This document shows positions 13,201 to 24,699 of a DNA stretch of 64,000 nt, piece by piece. The notes beneath the pieces are model-generated. The model worked only from the letters and a program-made list of their open reading frames with translations, searched no databases and was not told the DNA's origin. The stretch's first letter is position 1. Every line of letters starts with the position of its first letter. The translations under genes and the position numbers were made by a program. Source of the stretch: Vitellaria paradoxa (taxonomy: Eukaryota; Streptophyta; Magnoliopsida; Ericales; Sapotaceae); assembly GCA_019916065.1 (NCBI GenBank), contig CM034240.1, positions 46,347,738 through 46,411,737 of the forward strand. The letters run 5' to 3'.

Positions 13201-16200
13201 AGTGCAAAGGGAGTTCATTCTCAAGTGCAAAGGGAGTTCATTCACAACTCTGATAATGAAGCTCTCAAGTATATAAATAGCCAACAGAAGTTGAATCGAA
13301 GGCATGCTAAGTAGGTAAGTTTTTTACAAGGATTCACTTTTACTTTGAAATATAACGCTGGTGTCCAAAATAAAGTTGCTGATGCTCTAAGAAGAAGAAG
13401 TTCACTATTAACAGTGATGAGAGTCGAAGTTCTGGAATTTGACACCTTCAAATACATGGAGGATGAATATTTTGCTCCTATAATACAAGCTGTTACGACA
13501 CATGAGCATAGTGATTACTCCATTTATGAAGGCTTTCTTTTCAAAGGGTTGCAACTTTGTGTTCCTGATTGCTCTCTAAAGGAAAAGATCGTCATTGAGC
13601 AACATGCCTTGGGTCATTTTGGCCAGTGATAACAGCATTGCATTGGTGGAAGAGCAGTATTATTGGCCACTGGCCAGGCATTATTGGCCACTGGCCAGGC
13701 ATGTACAAAGATACCATACTTGTCAATGCTGAAAGGGTGGGACAAGCAATGCAGGTTTATATACCCCTCTTCACATTCCTTCAAAGCCTTGGGATGATAT
13801 AAGTATGAATTTTGTTCTTGGTCTTCCAAGCACCCACAGGTGTTTGGATTCAATTATGGTAGTGGTGGATAGATTTTCAAAAATAGCTCACTTTATTCCA
13901 TATTGAAAAACCTCAAATGCAATAAATATTGCAAATCTGTACTTCGAAAAGGTATTTCATTTACATGGTATCTCTCAGTCCATCACTTCTGATCGTGACT
14001 CGAAGTTCACTGGGCATTTTTGGAAGACTTTATGGAAGAAAATGGGAACTGAATTGCAATTTAGTACGGCATACCATCCTCAAACAAATGGTCAAACCGA
14101 AGTTGTCAACCAAAGTTTGGGTAATTCAGTTGCGATGTTTAATTAAAGGCAATCCTAAACAGTGGGGTTTGGTGCTGCCCTATGCAGACTTTGCTTACAA
14201 TAATTCCAAAAATCGCACTACCCAGCAGAGTCCATTTGAAATTGTTAATGGACAAAGTCCAAACAGTGTTCTTGATCTAGCTCCCATTCCAAACTTAAAG
14301 AAGGCTAGTGTGAAGGCTGAAGAAATGGCTGATCGTATCAAGGCTATACATGAGCGAGTGTGACATCAAATTGAACTAAACTACTGCAAAATACAAGGCA
14401 GCAGCTGATGTTCATTGACGCAAGGTTAATTTTGAAGAGGGAGATCAAGTGTGGGTTGTGTTGACAAAAGAGAGAATTCCAGCAGGTATGAATTATAAGT
14501 TGCAGGATCGAAAGGTTGGACCTTGCAAAATCTTAAAGAAAATCAATGAGAATGCTTATCAGATTCAGTTGCCAAACCACATTCATACCTCAGATGTTTT
14601 TAATGTAAAGCACCTCTACCCTTACAGTGGGGACCTATCTCAAGACTCAAACTCGAGGCCAAGTTTTTTGTGGGTAGGAGGGATTGATGTAGCTGCTGAG
14701 ACCAATTAATCTTGTGGCTGAATTTCCAAAATAATAATCTGGAAGTGTGCAGGAACATTTTCAAGACATTGGGAAGAAGAGATTTTGGAATTGAATAATT
14801 TTCTTTGGAATTCTTCAGCACTTATGATTGACCAGGGAAATGTTCCCAGGTCAATTTATGGTGACTATTGGAATTAGGAAAGAGTGTCTTTTCAGATTCT
14901 ATCTTTTCTAGATTTTACTTCTATATATATGTATATCCTATTGTATCAGGAGGAGGCAGACTTGAAGTTAATCAGAATCCTAGTTTTATTAATGCAGTTT
15001 CAGCTTTATTGGGTTGCTTGAAGTATTGCTACTCTAGCTATTGTTCTCCTTCAACTCCCTAAACTGATTTTCTCATCATTTCTCCACATTAGCCCTGCTC
15101 CTCTCCATTTTCTCATTCTTGGAGAGAAAATAGCACCAGATTGATGGCCACAGTGCTAAGATCAACTTCAAGTTCAGGACTATGGACGATGCAAGGTGAA
15201 TAATATGCTTAAGAAGAATGGACCACAAGTTTTACATGTAAGCAATGGACATCAATGATAGAAAAGTTTGTCTACGGTTCAAATGTTCCATCTCTTCGAG
15301 ATGAAATACATGTAAGGTAAATTCAGCTACAAGTAGTACCGTATAAGCACCAGCTTGTCCTCCGACAGTACTTTTGACTCCAGCTTCACCATATTGATCA
15401 TACAAGGCCCGCTTTTTGTCATCTGATAGCACCTGACAATATTACACTTCAGAATTCAAAAGAATAATTTGATTAATATGAAACAACTAGCAAGCTGATT
15501 TAATTCAAACTGACATTGATAGAATGATTATAATTATTTAAAATTTTGGAAAAACAATAACACAGGTCTTCTTTCATGAGAATAAAAATAAGATTAGCTG
15601 CGAAACATAGTATCAATGGATGCATTTAATTAAGGTAGGAAAACCCAAAAAAAAAAAAAGGGATAAATAAGCAGAAACAAATAGGAGTAAGATGATAAAT
15701 AGAAGAGTTGTTATGGTTGAGAATGATGTTGAGCTGACGCTATTCAATGACCATTATAGTAGACATCTTGTAACATGTATGCCTCATTATGTATGCTTCT
15801 AGACAAGGAAAACTTTAACAATAGCCTAAAGTGGAAATGCAAATTGTGGCGGATATATACACTTTCAGGAGATCACATTGTGCTGATTATCTAACAATTC
15901 AATTCCAAATAACCGATAATTTCAAGAAAATAGTGATATCAATTTTTTTTTTATTTTGATAAGTGTGATATCAACTATGTTGTTAGGCAATTAAGAATCA
16001 GTGAGTTTATCATATGTAAACATGACAAGAATGTTGAAAATCAAAACTGATGGGAAGGAATCCCATAAGATTTTGAATTATAATTAGTCAAATGAAGACC
16101 ATAATCACAAGTAGTAAGCAAAAACGTGGCTTGTAACGTGGAAGTAGCTGACAATTTTTAAGATCTACTAACATGGTTCCCCATGCTCGACCACCGAATT

Positions 16201-17989
16201 AAGTAATCAACAAAACAAAAGTCCATCCCCAAACACCAGGCATACAAAAAGAATGGTGAATTTCTTCACATACTTACACCTCAACAATCTCAGAACATAT
16301 TGCTTTGGTTAAGTAGGCAAGAGAACACATGCTTATGATAATAAAAATTCAAAGTTTAGTGGCTCCCATGCATACCTCATATGCAGCGCTGATCTCTTTA
16401 AACTTTTCTGTTGCTCCAGGTTGCTTGTTGACATCAGGGTGGTACTAAACAAGGCAATAAAATCACAATGTCAGAATTCATGGGGAAAACATTAAGTACC
16501 ATTGAGAAAGTCCATACAACTATCCAGCTGAGTTTGGGTAGGTGCATTTTTTTAGTTTATGTGTTGTAAAGAAGTTCAAGTCAGTCAAATGAACCAGGCT
16601 TGAAAGTAGCATTCTTACAGAACCCCCAAAAAAATAAAAGTGGCCAATTTCATGTAAATTTGCAGTTATACAAGAGCATCAGCCTGGTTATCATAAAGAA
16701 ATGGAAACAGTCCAACTCAAAATTAAGAATTATTCGTAACTGAAGTGCTATTGGAAAATATTTCACTCGGCACTGAAAAATGTTGCACATTCCCACTTCA
16801 CTAGTTTAAGGTTTGAATGCCTAGTTACAAAAGAGAAACAAAAATATTGTTTATTTTCCATGAAATAGCTAAAACATTTCCTTTTCCTAAAAGACTCAAA
16901 TGAAACATTGTGAAACTATAATTGTAAAATTTTCCACAACAAAACATACCAAAATACAATTTAAATTTCTAAAAAGGTTTACTATTTTCATACCTTTAGC
17001 CATTCATATTATTGTTCAATGTTAGATATATTTCCAAAACACCGTTTCCGTGCTAATTGAAACAATCTACCAAAACAAACTTTTGATCCTTGATTACAAG
17101 TTCAATTAAATTAAAAACTACATCAAGTCAGAAACAAGATAATACAAATTGTGCAAGCAGCTGTTCTTGCTAAAAATGCATGCATAGTATGCCCTCATCT
17201 TAGTAATTTTGTTACAAACAGTACATATAACTCACTACAGAGCAGGCAGTATATAGTGACACGAGCAGTACACTCATATGAACCAAAAGAGTTTAACTTT
17301 TCTCCACCAACTTAAGACGGTTCATTATCCCCCCCCTATAGCATCAAACAAAGAGTTTTATCTTCTAATGTACAGCAATAAGATTCCAATTACAAAATGC
17401 GAACACAAAAGCCGCCGCCAAATGATTCCAAACATAAATTCTCATACAATGATCAAAATAAAACTTCACACTTGCAAAATGACTTCCATTGTGATTAAAT
17501 ATATGTAGAGTGATGAACTGAATGCTAAAATCATTGAGGCGTCGCACAGAATAATCTCTCCTCGAATAGTACCAAATGGAAACGTTTCTCTAATACCATT
17601 AAGGGTTTAAATAAAATAAAACAACCACATCATCGCATAAGCAGAGAAATGTCAAAGAAAACCCTAACTGGGTTCAGTACCTGGCGAGCTAACCTTCGAT
17701 AAGCCGCCTTGATTTCCTTACTACTTGCAGACCTGGAAACCCCAAGCGTGGAGTAATAATCAGCTGCGGCCGAGACCACTGTGCCAAAGCGCTTTGCAGA
17801 TATCCTTGTATTGAATTGAGAGGAAGACAGAGGAACAAAGTTCTTGTGAGTCCAAAGATGAGTGGCACCGGCCATGAAAGGAGAAGAAGAGGACGAACAA
17901 GTCGAAGTGCTCAACGGGAACAGAGGCTGAGGACGCTCGGGACTGAAGCTGAGTGGAGAAGGGAGGAGAGAGAGAGTCGCAGTCGCCAT
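3137..17989 (-). CDS. Chloroplast-type DnaJ (Hsp40) chaperone, DJA5/DJA6-like
   Basis: J-domain co-chaperone expected to stimulate Hsp70 ATPase in the plastid stroma. Ten exons joined by hand: 17681-17989, 16376-16444, 15340-15432, 9165-9286, 8736-8931, 7787-7962, 6804-6933, 5047-5207, 4319-4410, 3137-3237. All introns are GT-AG and the frame holds throughout, giving about 482 residues. Residues 1-75 are rich in Ser/Pro and Ala without acids, like a transit peptide. The J domain starts at DYYSTLGV (77) with HPD at 105-107. A short G/F-type stretch (about 158-190) follows, then four CxxCxGxG zinc repeats (from about 224, 241, 267 and 281) and the C-terminal substrate domain (about 300-420). 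This is the type-I layout. Intron 3 (6,053 bp) carries a gypsy retrotransposon. The 3' end is uncertain: the TAA at 3137-3139 overlaps a possible GT donor (GCCGG|GTAATA), so a last short exon could lie beyond the left edge. Family known; plastid location inferred. Confidence 0.9.
3410..3760. repeat. Dispersed repeat, copy 1 (pairs with 21735-21995)
   Basis: Shares acttatattttatgcat and the terminal tatctgacacctgta with the copy at 21735-21995 (tatctgacacccgta). The intervening order is alike: cacttgg/gcttggg, aagag, tccaaa/ttggac, aattatg. The ends carry tgtcagacac versus an inverted gtgtcagata, suggesting a small transposon. It lies in DnaJ intron 9. Confidence 0.65.
4195..4219. repeat. (AG)n microsatellite
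   Basis: About 12 AG units, in intron 9 of the DnaJ gene close to exon 9. Confidence 0.9.
6151..6500 (-). mobile_element. Possible LINE 3' remnant in DnaJ intron 7
   Basis: On the minus strand a segment ends with ggtaataaaatattaac, then acctgcc and an A-run. Plant LINEs often have such an AATAAA-type end plus tail. No reverse transcriptase is readable, so this is a weak call. Confidence 0.35.
9472..9508. repeat. (AC)n-(GA)n microsatellite
   Basis: Ten or more AC units followed by a short GA run, in DnaJ intron 3 just left of the retrotransposon. Confidence 0.9.
9810..10237 (+). repeat. 5' LTR
   Basis: Starts TGATG and ends CCACA. It matches 14685-15088 over most of its length, for example the shared run from 'tgaatttccaaaataataat' and the run through 'tcaggaggaggcag'. 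Carries a longer TA/CATA microsatellite (about 10048-10088) than the 3' copy, and a different middle block around 9895-9990. Confidence 0.85.
10243..10254 (+). other. Primer-binding site (tRNA-iMet)
   Basis: TGGTATCAGAGC lies 5 bases after the 5' LTR end. It is the classic complement to the 3' end of plant initiator-Met tRNA used to prime reverse transcription. Confidence 0.85.
10290..11610 (+). pseudogene. gag-protease remnant of the gypsy element
   Basis: The likely original start is MPPRCRGG at 10290, which soon meets TGA codons near 10350. The frame then continues from 10360 with a coiled coil ([17 protein letters not shown]). A retrotrans_gag segment follows ([14 protein letters not shown]; a second piece at 10768-11022 with [17 protein letters not shown]). 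The zinc knuckle near 11240 reads [15 protein letters not shown], so its first Cys is displaced by one residue from the usual CX2C spacing. An acidic linker and the protease motif LIIDSGS (about 11552-11572) come next. Stops at 10729 and 11020 break the frame. Confidence 0.8.
11611..14640 (+). pseudogene. pol remnant: RT, RNase H, integrase
   Basis: RT pieces include a degenerate start (about 12040-12370) and 12379-12867 with YHQIRI and the intact YFDDILVYS active-site box. RNase H is at 12968-13156 ([10 protein letters not shown]). The integrase zinc region includes HALGHFG (about 13601). The core around 13790 has NFVLGLP, where the first catalytic Asp of the family is usually found (Asn here). 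The downstream core has [17 protein letters not shown]. The C-terminal part has [17 protein letters not shown] and KHLYPYSGD. Several stops and frame changes make it non-functional. Confidence 0.85.
13654..13701 (+). repeat. Short tandem duplication within the dead integrase region
   Basis: The string attattggccactggccagg occurs twice in direct succession. It is a local duplication that adds sequence between the integrase zinc region and core. Confidence 0.75.
14672..14684 (+). other. Polypurine tract of the retrotransposon
   Basis: Purine-rich gggtaggagggat immediately before the 3' LTR TG. This is the expected plus-strand primer position and it supports the LTR start. Confidence 0.7.
14685..15088 (+). 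repeat. 3' LTR
   Basis: Second copy of the LTR, directly preceded by the purine tract gggtaggaggga. In the last 190 bp I count by eye about five substitutions and two small indels relative to the left copy. The middle part is more diverged, with several indels. Confidence 0.85.
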
Positions 17990-18094
17990 TTTTGATATTT
18001 TCCGGGGAGTGCAAGAGCAGTGTTTGATGTTTCTCCTAAGAGGAAAAATGTCTGATTTCGTTCATCATCGAGAATTCTAAGCTGTTCGATGCCC

Positions 18095-18117
18095 GAGAGA
18101 GAGAGAGAGAGAGAGAG
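18095..18117 (-). promoter_or_regulatory. CT-rich tract upstream of the DnaJ start
   Basis: (GA)n on plus, i.e. (CT)n on the coding strand, about 105 bp before the ATG. Such tracts are common in plant 5' leaders and core promoters and can bind GAGA-type (BPC) proteins. Function not shown here. Confidence 0.45.
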
Positions 18118-18199
18118 GGGGGGAAGGGGTCCAGGGGCGTGAGAATTACTCGGAAGAGGTCAGGATAGGTGAGAAGTTAAAAAGACGCGGTGCAATGCA

Positions 18200-20554
18200 T
18201 TTTTAATACTGGAGTTTGAAGAACAGCCAATTTTTTTCAAAAGGCTGAAAAAATAAGAAGAGGAGTTAAAAAAAAAAAAGAAAAAGAAAAGAAAGAAAAC
18301 TTTCGCTGTCAGAGAGGGAAACGAGGCCAACGAGCGTTCGTTGATTTCTTTTTTTTAATTATTTTCGTAATCCGTATTTATAAAAATTTATAAAATTTTA
18401 TATTTTTTTAACTCCAAACGGTATCTATATTACACCCATCAACTAGCGCTAACGCATTGCACAATTCTGATAGGCGAATGAATGATGTGTAAGATCCACG
18501 GTGCTTTTTAGTTCTTCCAACTCAGCCTGCAAAATTGATGTAACTGAATGCTCAACTTTCACGAGATACCGTTTGGAGAGCAGAATTGGCGAATCAACTT
18601 TTAGCCTTTTAAGAGTCTGTGTGGCGTAGAAATTTTTTTTTTAAAATTTTAAAAAATTATTTATTTTTATCTTATTACACAAATTATAAATTCATAACTT
18701 ATCTCCTCTTATCTCGCTTTTTATTGCCCCGAACACCCCTCAAGTGCTTAGCAAAACATTAAAGGTTAATATCTTATCTAACGTGACAAATTTATCAACA
18801 CATTATTTTTTATTTACACGATGAGGATACAATAGCTATTTAACTTTAATCTAACTCAAAAATTACAAAAATCTTTACCTAATATGCAAAAATTAATCAA
18901 CGATCAAAATATATTAACTCTTAGCCTACTGACTTCTCAATTCCTGGCCATCCAATTATTTTATCTTTGTTGGAATAATTAAATTTGTCATGTTATATTT
19001 TAAACTTTTCTTAAATCATAAAAAATAAAAATATAAAACTAACAAAAAATTAAATAACTAATTACCAAAAAATTAACTTTTTTTTTTCTTTTTGCAAACA
19101 TAAAAGATGATGACATTTTAATAACTAACCTGTAATCAACTAAAAAAAAAACTTAATTTTTTCTTTCCAAGTTGAATTTAGAAAGTAAAAAATCTAATTT
19201 TTTTTAATAACTAACTACTAAAAAGCTAACATTGGTGTGTTTGGAGTGATAAAAAGTGAAATAAAATGAGATAAAGTGAGAAAAATTGTGAATTCGTAAT
19301 TCGTGCAGTGAGATAAAAAGTGAATAATTTTTAAAATTTTTCAAAGATTTTTTTTTGTTTTCTATCACACCAATCGGTGGTTATATTTGAAAAAAAAAAA
19401 TTAACATTTTAGTAATTAATTTTTTAATTTTGAGTTAATTTAACATTTTTATTTTTTATACATTAAAATAAGTTTAAAATATAAAAAAATAAACGTAACC
19501 ACTTAAAAAAATTAAAAAACTGAATAACGAGCCTGATCGTCCAAAAGCGTCCGCCAAAACCGACAGCGGCATTTCTAGAGACTGGCCATAATAGTCAAGG
19601 CCAACTAGTAAAATTCAGCCCTCCTACCAGGGCAGTGGGCCCCCACCACACCTTGCACAAACTTGCAAATTCCTCCGCGCAATTTCCCGAGGAAAAAAAA
19701 TTGGTCAAATATAGGGGAAAAAGTAACCCCAAAAACTAAATAAGAGCACATCTGACACTTCAAAAAAACGTTAAAAAATATAAAAAACCTTTAAAGAATT
19801 TAAAAATTTTTAATACATTTCAAACTCTTCGCATTTTATAAAATTTCTATAAATTTATACACCTCTATATATTCTTACAAATCTTTCCAAATTTTAATAT
19901 ATTTTTTTTACAAATCTCAAAAATATTCCATAAATTCTAATAACTTTTTTTACAAATTTCAAAAATTTTCTAACAACTTTATCTAAATTTAAATGCAAAA
20001 CCATTCTGGCAAAACCAAAAAAAAAAATTATTTGAACAATTTCTACATCCAAAAAAATAACACACAAGTTAAAAAATTTCATAATTCATCTTTGAAAAAC
20101 ATAATTTGATGATTATACGCCAAACACAAAAAAATTCTTCGAATCACATTTATTATTATTTTTTTCTTATTACGCCAAACAGACCTAAGTCAATAAAACT
20201 AAATAAGGAACACCAAAACTTCATTGCTGGAGATATTTTAACATTCACAAGAACTTTTTTAAGTTATCTGATCAACCCATAGGATTGATTTGATTGAGGC
20301 CTTAACTGGTAAGAATCCATTGGACATTGGGATGAGCCAAAGGCTAACTATCCAGCTAAACTACACATCCTTATTGCAACAAGCCTAGCTCTATATTGGA
20401 TGTCTAGTCGAGACCTATTTCTTGCATGCTTGCATTCCGTACATTCTTGCAACGAACTTTTTTTTTCCCTTTTGGAAACAATAAAAACAAAGATTATTAG
20501 CCAAACATCCTCGGATTATTTAGCATAAGCATAGCTGCGAAGCTCCACTCTTTC
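18200..20554. other. Intergenic AT-rich region with transposon-like tracts
   Basis: No coding signal. At 19233-19375 an element-like segment begins gtgtgtttggagtgataaa and closes with atcacaccaatcgg. At 18600-18745 a similar one runs from gtctgtgtggcgtag to ccccgaacacccct. Both look like small hAT/MITE remnants. The stretch 19500-19740 is less AT-rich but has no recognised gene. Confidence 0.45.
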
Positions 20555-23500
20555 TTAGAAGACATCAGGATTGAAGCGTCCAGGAATAGAGTTGCTTTGC
20601 TGAGCCCGCTGCAAATGCATTGCCAGCGCATAATTGTTCACCTGCAACCACATATCATGCCAAAAAGATAAAATAAAATGTGTTACCAACACCTCAGAGT
20701 GAAAGAGAAAGGGAGAGTAAAAAGCAAAAGGAAAATTCCTTCTTGAACTAAAATGCAGGTCAATGCTACGTTGCAGATGCTCTTATGACAATGGACACAA
20801 ATACTCTTAACATGAAACAAAATTATTGTACATCTGTCTACAGTTGTCAGTAGTCCAAATGATATTTAAACTTCTGCATAACATTCAGCGGTCCAGACTT
20901 ATTATGGATATAGCATATAATCACTTGCTGCGAGTCATATGGTCTTTGATTCCTTCCTACAAATGAGACTGGAGTTGAAAGGGTTTCAGTTTTAACCTCA
21001 AGTGTTTTAAGTTGCTCCTGATATTGAGACAGCAACTTCTTCAAATGCTGCACCTCCTGGTCCCTATCATCGTACTCCTTCTGTCGCTCATGCTGGATAG
21101 CCACGGCACGTTTTAGAATGGTGTTCTCCCGAAGCAATACTTCAATTTGTTCCTTTAGCATGACATTCTCCTGAAAACAGTAAACATAAATGAACAAGCC
21201 TACAAATAGCATACATGTAATATTGTTTTCCAACAACTAGACAACAGTACAGTTCTACTTGGCCAATCAAAATATTTGCCCCAGCCTAGTTAAGTAAAAA
21301 ATTTTATTGAAAAAGCATTAAGAGGAGTACAAAAAGTTAAGCGCTTGAACTAAAAATTTAACAAAACAAATCCAAGTGCTCCATGAAATTAATAAAAGAA
21401 ACCACATCCAGGTCCTGACCTCCCCCTATCCAATTGTACAAGACCCCCGTGAAAGTATTCTTCAATCTAAAGAGTGAGGATTCCTAATCACAAAGGCACC
21501 TTCTGTTCCCCCGCCCCCCCCCCCCCAAAAAAAAAAAAGATAACTTAAGCATAAGGGGATCAGGCGCCAAGCTTTCCTCCGACTCTTGTCCCAGCCTAGG
21601 TTTGAGAACAATCCTCAGAAAATGAAGCTCAATATGACTGTTTTGGCTGTATATGACTTTCACCTCGCTTTGCCAATGCAAAGAACCAGATAAATATACA
21701 TAAAGCTATGTTACTTCTAAATGTATAATATATCCATGTCGGTTACTCGACACTTGAACAAGGGCACTTGGTAAGAGCAGGATATGTGTCCAAAATATAA
21801 TGGGATATTCCTACAAACATATTTATCAATCTAATTTTGGCACATAATTATGCATAAAACTTATATTTTATGCATGAAATATTTTATTAGCACCATGTAA
21901 ATATCATATTATCCCATAAACTACAATAATTATATTAAACATGAATAATCCTAGTCACATGCCCGTATCTGACACCCGTATAACAAACGTCTAAAGTGAT
22001 TATAGCCGCAACTAAATGGAAAGGGAAATGGAATTAGCATTCTTTACCCAACCGGCACTCTGGATAAAGAGAGTAAGTGACATTAAAAAAATATACATCC
22101 ATGTTGAAAATCATCATCCTTGCCATGATTTCTCTGTATGAGCACCGATAAATTACTTTTCCATAAATATTTTCAAAATCTCCCAGGCCTACACAATAAC
22201 TGATGGTATATAGAAAATGTAGGCAGGTTTATTACGACTGCATTACTAACCTTATGATAATTTTGTGTTGCTTCAGCACTAGCACGAACAGTAACAGACT
22301 TCTCTAAGCTTTCCAAGACTCTTGTGGCGCGGCATCTAGCATCATCTATGCTAGTAGCACTCATCATTTCCCTCACAAACAATTCCACCCATTCTGCACC
22401 ATCCATCTGAAGATTATTTTGGGCTGAAGGGTCCGCTGGAGGAGCTGTATCTCCATCAGCAGTTGTTGTAACTGCAAATTTTGAACTCACACTTAATATT
22501 TTCTCTCTAGTAGACATTGAGAGTGAGTTTGCATTGGTCAGCTAGCAAAATTTCATCATTCAATTTAAAACCATTTGTTAGTCATAATGTAGTTTTCCTA
22601 ACAATGACTTTTATAACCACAAAAAACCATACCAACATACTTAAAATGTTAATTGAATCAATAGAATGATTATGATCCAGACATGTCAATCATATTCTAC
22701 AGCTCATAAAATAAACAAAAGATTAATCCAAAATATGTAACAAAAGATTCCAAGATATGCAATATAGAATATTTCTGATGCTATTGAATTGCAATACATG
22801 ATTGGCAAAACATGGAAGACCATCCCAACCTTGACCTAAAAAAGTTAATGAAATCTTCTACAGTAACAAAAATGCAAGGTGAGCTGACAATGTGAACAAA
22901 CTTTGACCACAAAATTTTGAACCTATCCCAGTCCATCAGTTCATTAAACTTAAATGGATACCTGTCTCCATATTTGCATTTGATTGCTCAACAGAATCTG
23001 AGTTTCCTGTAGCATATTTAAGAGAAAGCTCATGCAGGCTCTTGATAGCGGCATTTAAATCATTGTCACATTCATCTAGCACTTTCTCAAGTAGCTGAAA
23101 ATCAAATGAGAAAGCAGTCAACAATTGGAAAGGGAGAAACCTAAATGAGGCGGTGAATAATTGTGCCCAACCAAACATAGCATATCCCAAATATTTATAG
23201 AAAAAATAATTAAGGAGGAAACTACAAGAATAAAAGTCAAGGATAAACCAAGTACACAGAGCATGATTGTTTTAATCATCCCTTACAGAAGTTTACAACT
23301 GCAATGTTAATGCCACCTCTATGAATTCTGTTGGCTGTAAACCAAATCTCTGGAAACTAACACTGGAGAATATCAAAGAGTTTGGGGGAATTGATTTCCT
23401 CCACAAACAACAGAAATATTGCAAATTACCCAGTAAACTGTCGACACCTGATTAGATGCTACTCCAATGAAGGACCCCAAAAAAAAACAAAAAAAGTCCA

Positions 23501-24272
23501 ACCAGACGTGCCCAAATGGATATTCATCTGAGCAAAAACGTTTTCTCACCATGGACCAAAGAAAAAAGTTTACCGCGCTTTGAATAGAAAGCCAAGAATC
23601 AAGCATCAAATGCTCGTGGAAAACAGTTTTCCTACACCAACCCCCCCCCCCCCCAAAAAAAAAAGAATGACTAAACTTTATCCCATTGGGATTTACCCGA
23701 CCCCCTCTAGCTTAAAAGCTAACATATGATGCTTCGTAATTTGGATTAAAGAGCAAATTTGACAGAATTTATTAAATTTAACTAGATTTGTCACACATGT
23801 CCTGAAGGCTCTTATCATGAAAACTGGGTAAACATTCGGGTTGATATATCAGTTTCACAAAAATCTTTTTTCTCCAATCAATTTTGACACTCGCACATTA
23901 ATAAGCTATATTTTTCTTAATCAATATTCAATAAAACCCAAATTTCATTTTCATCGTTAAATATAAAAACAACGAACAGTAAATTAAAATTGAACAAACT
24001 ACCAAAACATCCAGATCTATTTCATCACAACCAACGTAACAAACCCAAAATCACACCACAACAAATGAAGGGGTTGATACCTGATCGTCCATGTCAGGGA
24101 ACAGAGCCCTGAGCTGATCGATGAGAGTCGGCGAGTTCGAGAAGGGCGAGAACCGAACCGGAGAGCTGGAAGAGGAGCACCGAAGCCTCTTCGAAACAGG
24201 AGGCGATGCTGATTGCGGCGACGCAGTAAGTTCTTCGAAGAAAGATCTCTTGCCGCACACAATTGCAGACAT
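20555..24272 (-). CDS. CUE-domain, coiled-coil protein (ubiquitin-system component)
   Basis: Five exons: 24081-24272, 22962-23094, 22251-22471, 20997-21170, 20555-20641. All junctions are GT-AG and keep frame, giving 268 residues. The Ser-rich N-terminus leads into a CUE-like domain at about 48-90, with an LFPDMDDQ (MFP-type) motif and a downstream Leu-Leu-type helix around AIKSLHEL. CUE domains bind monoubiquitin. Residues about 130-180 form an acidic/helical segment (WVELFVREMM). Residues 183-250 form a charged coiled coil (exon 4). The C-terminus ends NPDVF. It resembles the plant 'ubiquitin system component Cue' family, whose function is poorly known. The donor of intron 2 (GTATCCATTT) looks slightly U12-like, but no branch-site match was found. 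Intron 3 holds an old dispersed repeat and a possible LINE end. Family call is firm; the role is inferred. Confidence 0.85.
21290..21480 (-). mobile_element. Possible 5'-truncated LINE end
   Basis: Read on minus, this segment carries ttttgtactcctcttaatgc followed by tttttcaataaaatttttt, a form seen at plant LINE 3' ends. In intron 3 of the CUE gene. No domain is readable. Confidence 0.35.
21735..21995. repeat. Dispersed repeat, copy 2 (pairs with 3410-3760)
   Basis: Second member of the family, in intron 3 of the CUE gene. Shorter and diverged, with the same block order and the closing tatctgacacccgta. Confidence 0.65.
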
Positions 24273-24393
24273 TGTTCAATCCCCCGTCTGCTCTTTTATC
24301 TGCTAGTTTACCTTATTCCTCTCTCCGCCAATTCTGCTCCAATCGGTTCAGCCTCGCTATCTATTCACGAATATGTAATCGGTTATTCTGAAA

Positions 24394-24405
24394 CTAGGGT
24401 TAGGG
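24394..24405. promoter_or_regulatory. Telo-box-like motif, CUE gene 5' region
   Basis: ctagggttaggg, on the coding strand ccctaaccctag, about 120 bp before the ATG. AACCCTA boxes are frequent near starts of growth-related plant genes. Confidence 0.45.
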
Positions 24406-24531
24406 CCAGGGTTTTATGTTTGCGGATCCGAGGAGAAGAGGTAGAAAGGGATTCGAAAACTATCCTTCCGCTATCCTCTTCTTTTTTAAGGGAGGAAGCT
24501 TTAAGCGGCGGATTGCGGAAAAAGAAACGCT

Positions 24532-24553
24532 CCACGCGCTCGGTTGCGCGTGG
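24532..24553. promoter_or_regulatory. CGCG-box hairpin upstream of the CUE gene
   Basis: CCACGCGC and GCGCGTGG form a perfect 8-bp inverted repeat around a 6-base loop (TCGGTT), 260 bp upstream of the CUE ATG in a GC-richer promoter. Each arm contains an ACGCGC/GCGCGT core, the CGCG-box bound by CAMTA factors. Inferred role only. Confidence 0.5.
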
Positions 24554-24699
24554 TTTAGCGCGTTACAGAAATAAGGTGGTAAAGTTGAAGGCAAGTTTTT
24601 TTTTGAAAGGTAAGTTGGAGGCAAGTTGCTTTATAAATAGTTGGGAGCTGACATTAGGGTCCTTAACATTATTCTTCTGAACCGTCCGATTAAAATTGA

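Larger units (their letters stand above)
9810..15088 (+). mobile_element. Decayed Ty3/gypsy LTR retrotransposon in DnaJ intron 3
   Basis: Two LTR copies bound the element (9810-10237 and 14685-15088). An initiator-Met primer-binding site and a purine tract lie inside the LTRs. Gag, protease, RT, RNase H and integrase remnants are in that order, so it is Metaviridae-type. It reads plus, antisense to the host gene. Many stops and frameshifts, and visible LTR divergence with indels, show an old, inactive copy. No clean 5-bp target duplication was found: cccct precedes the left LTR, ttagc or cctgc follows the right one depending on the chosen boundary. Confidence 0.93.

Noticed and set aside
9800..15100. 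Target-site duplication for the gypsy element
   Set aside because: Left cccct and right ttagc/cctgc do not match. Either mutated or the LTR edges are a few bases off, so none is claimed.
22640..22961. CUE intron 2 as a U12-type intron (donor GTATCCATTT)
   Set aside because: One base off the U12 donor consensus, and no TCCTTAAC-like branch site near the acceptor at 22472. Treated as a normal GT-AG intron.
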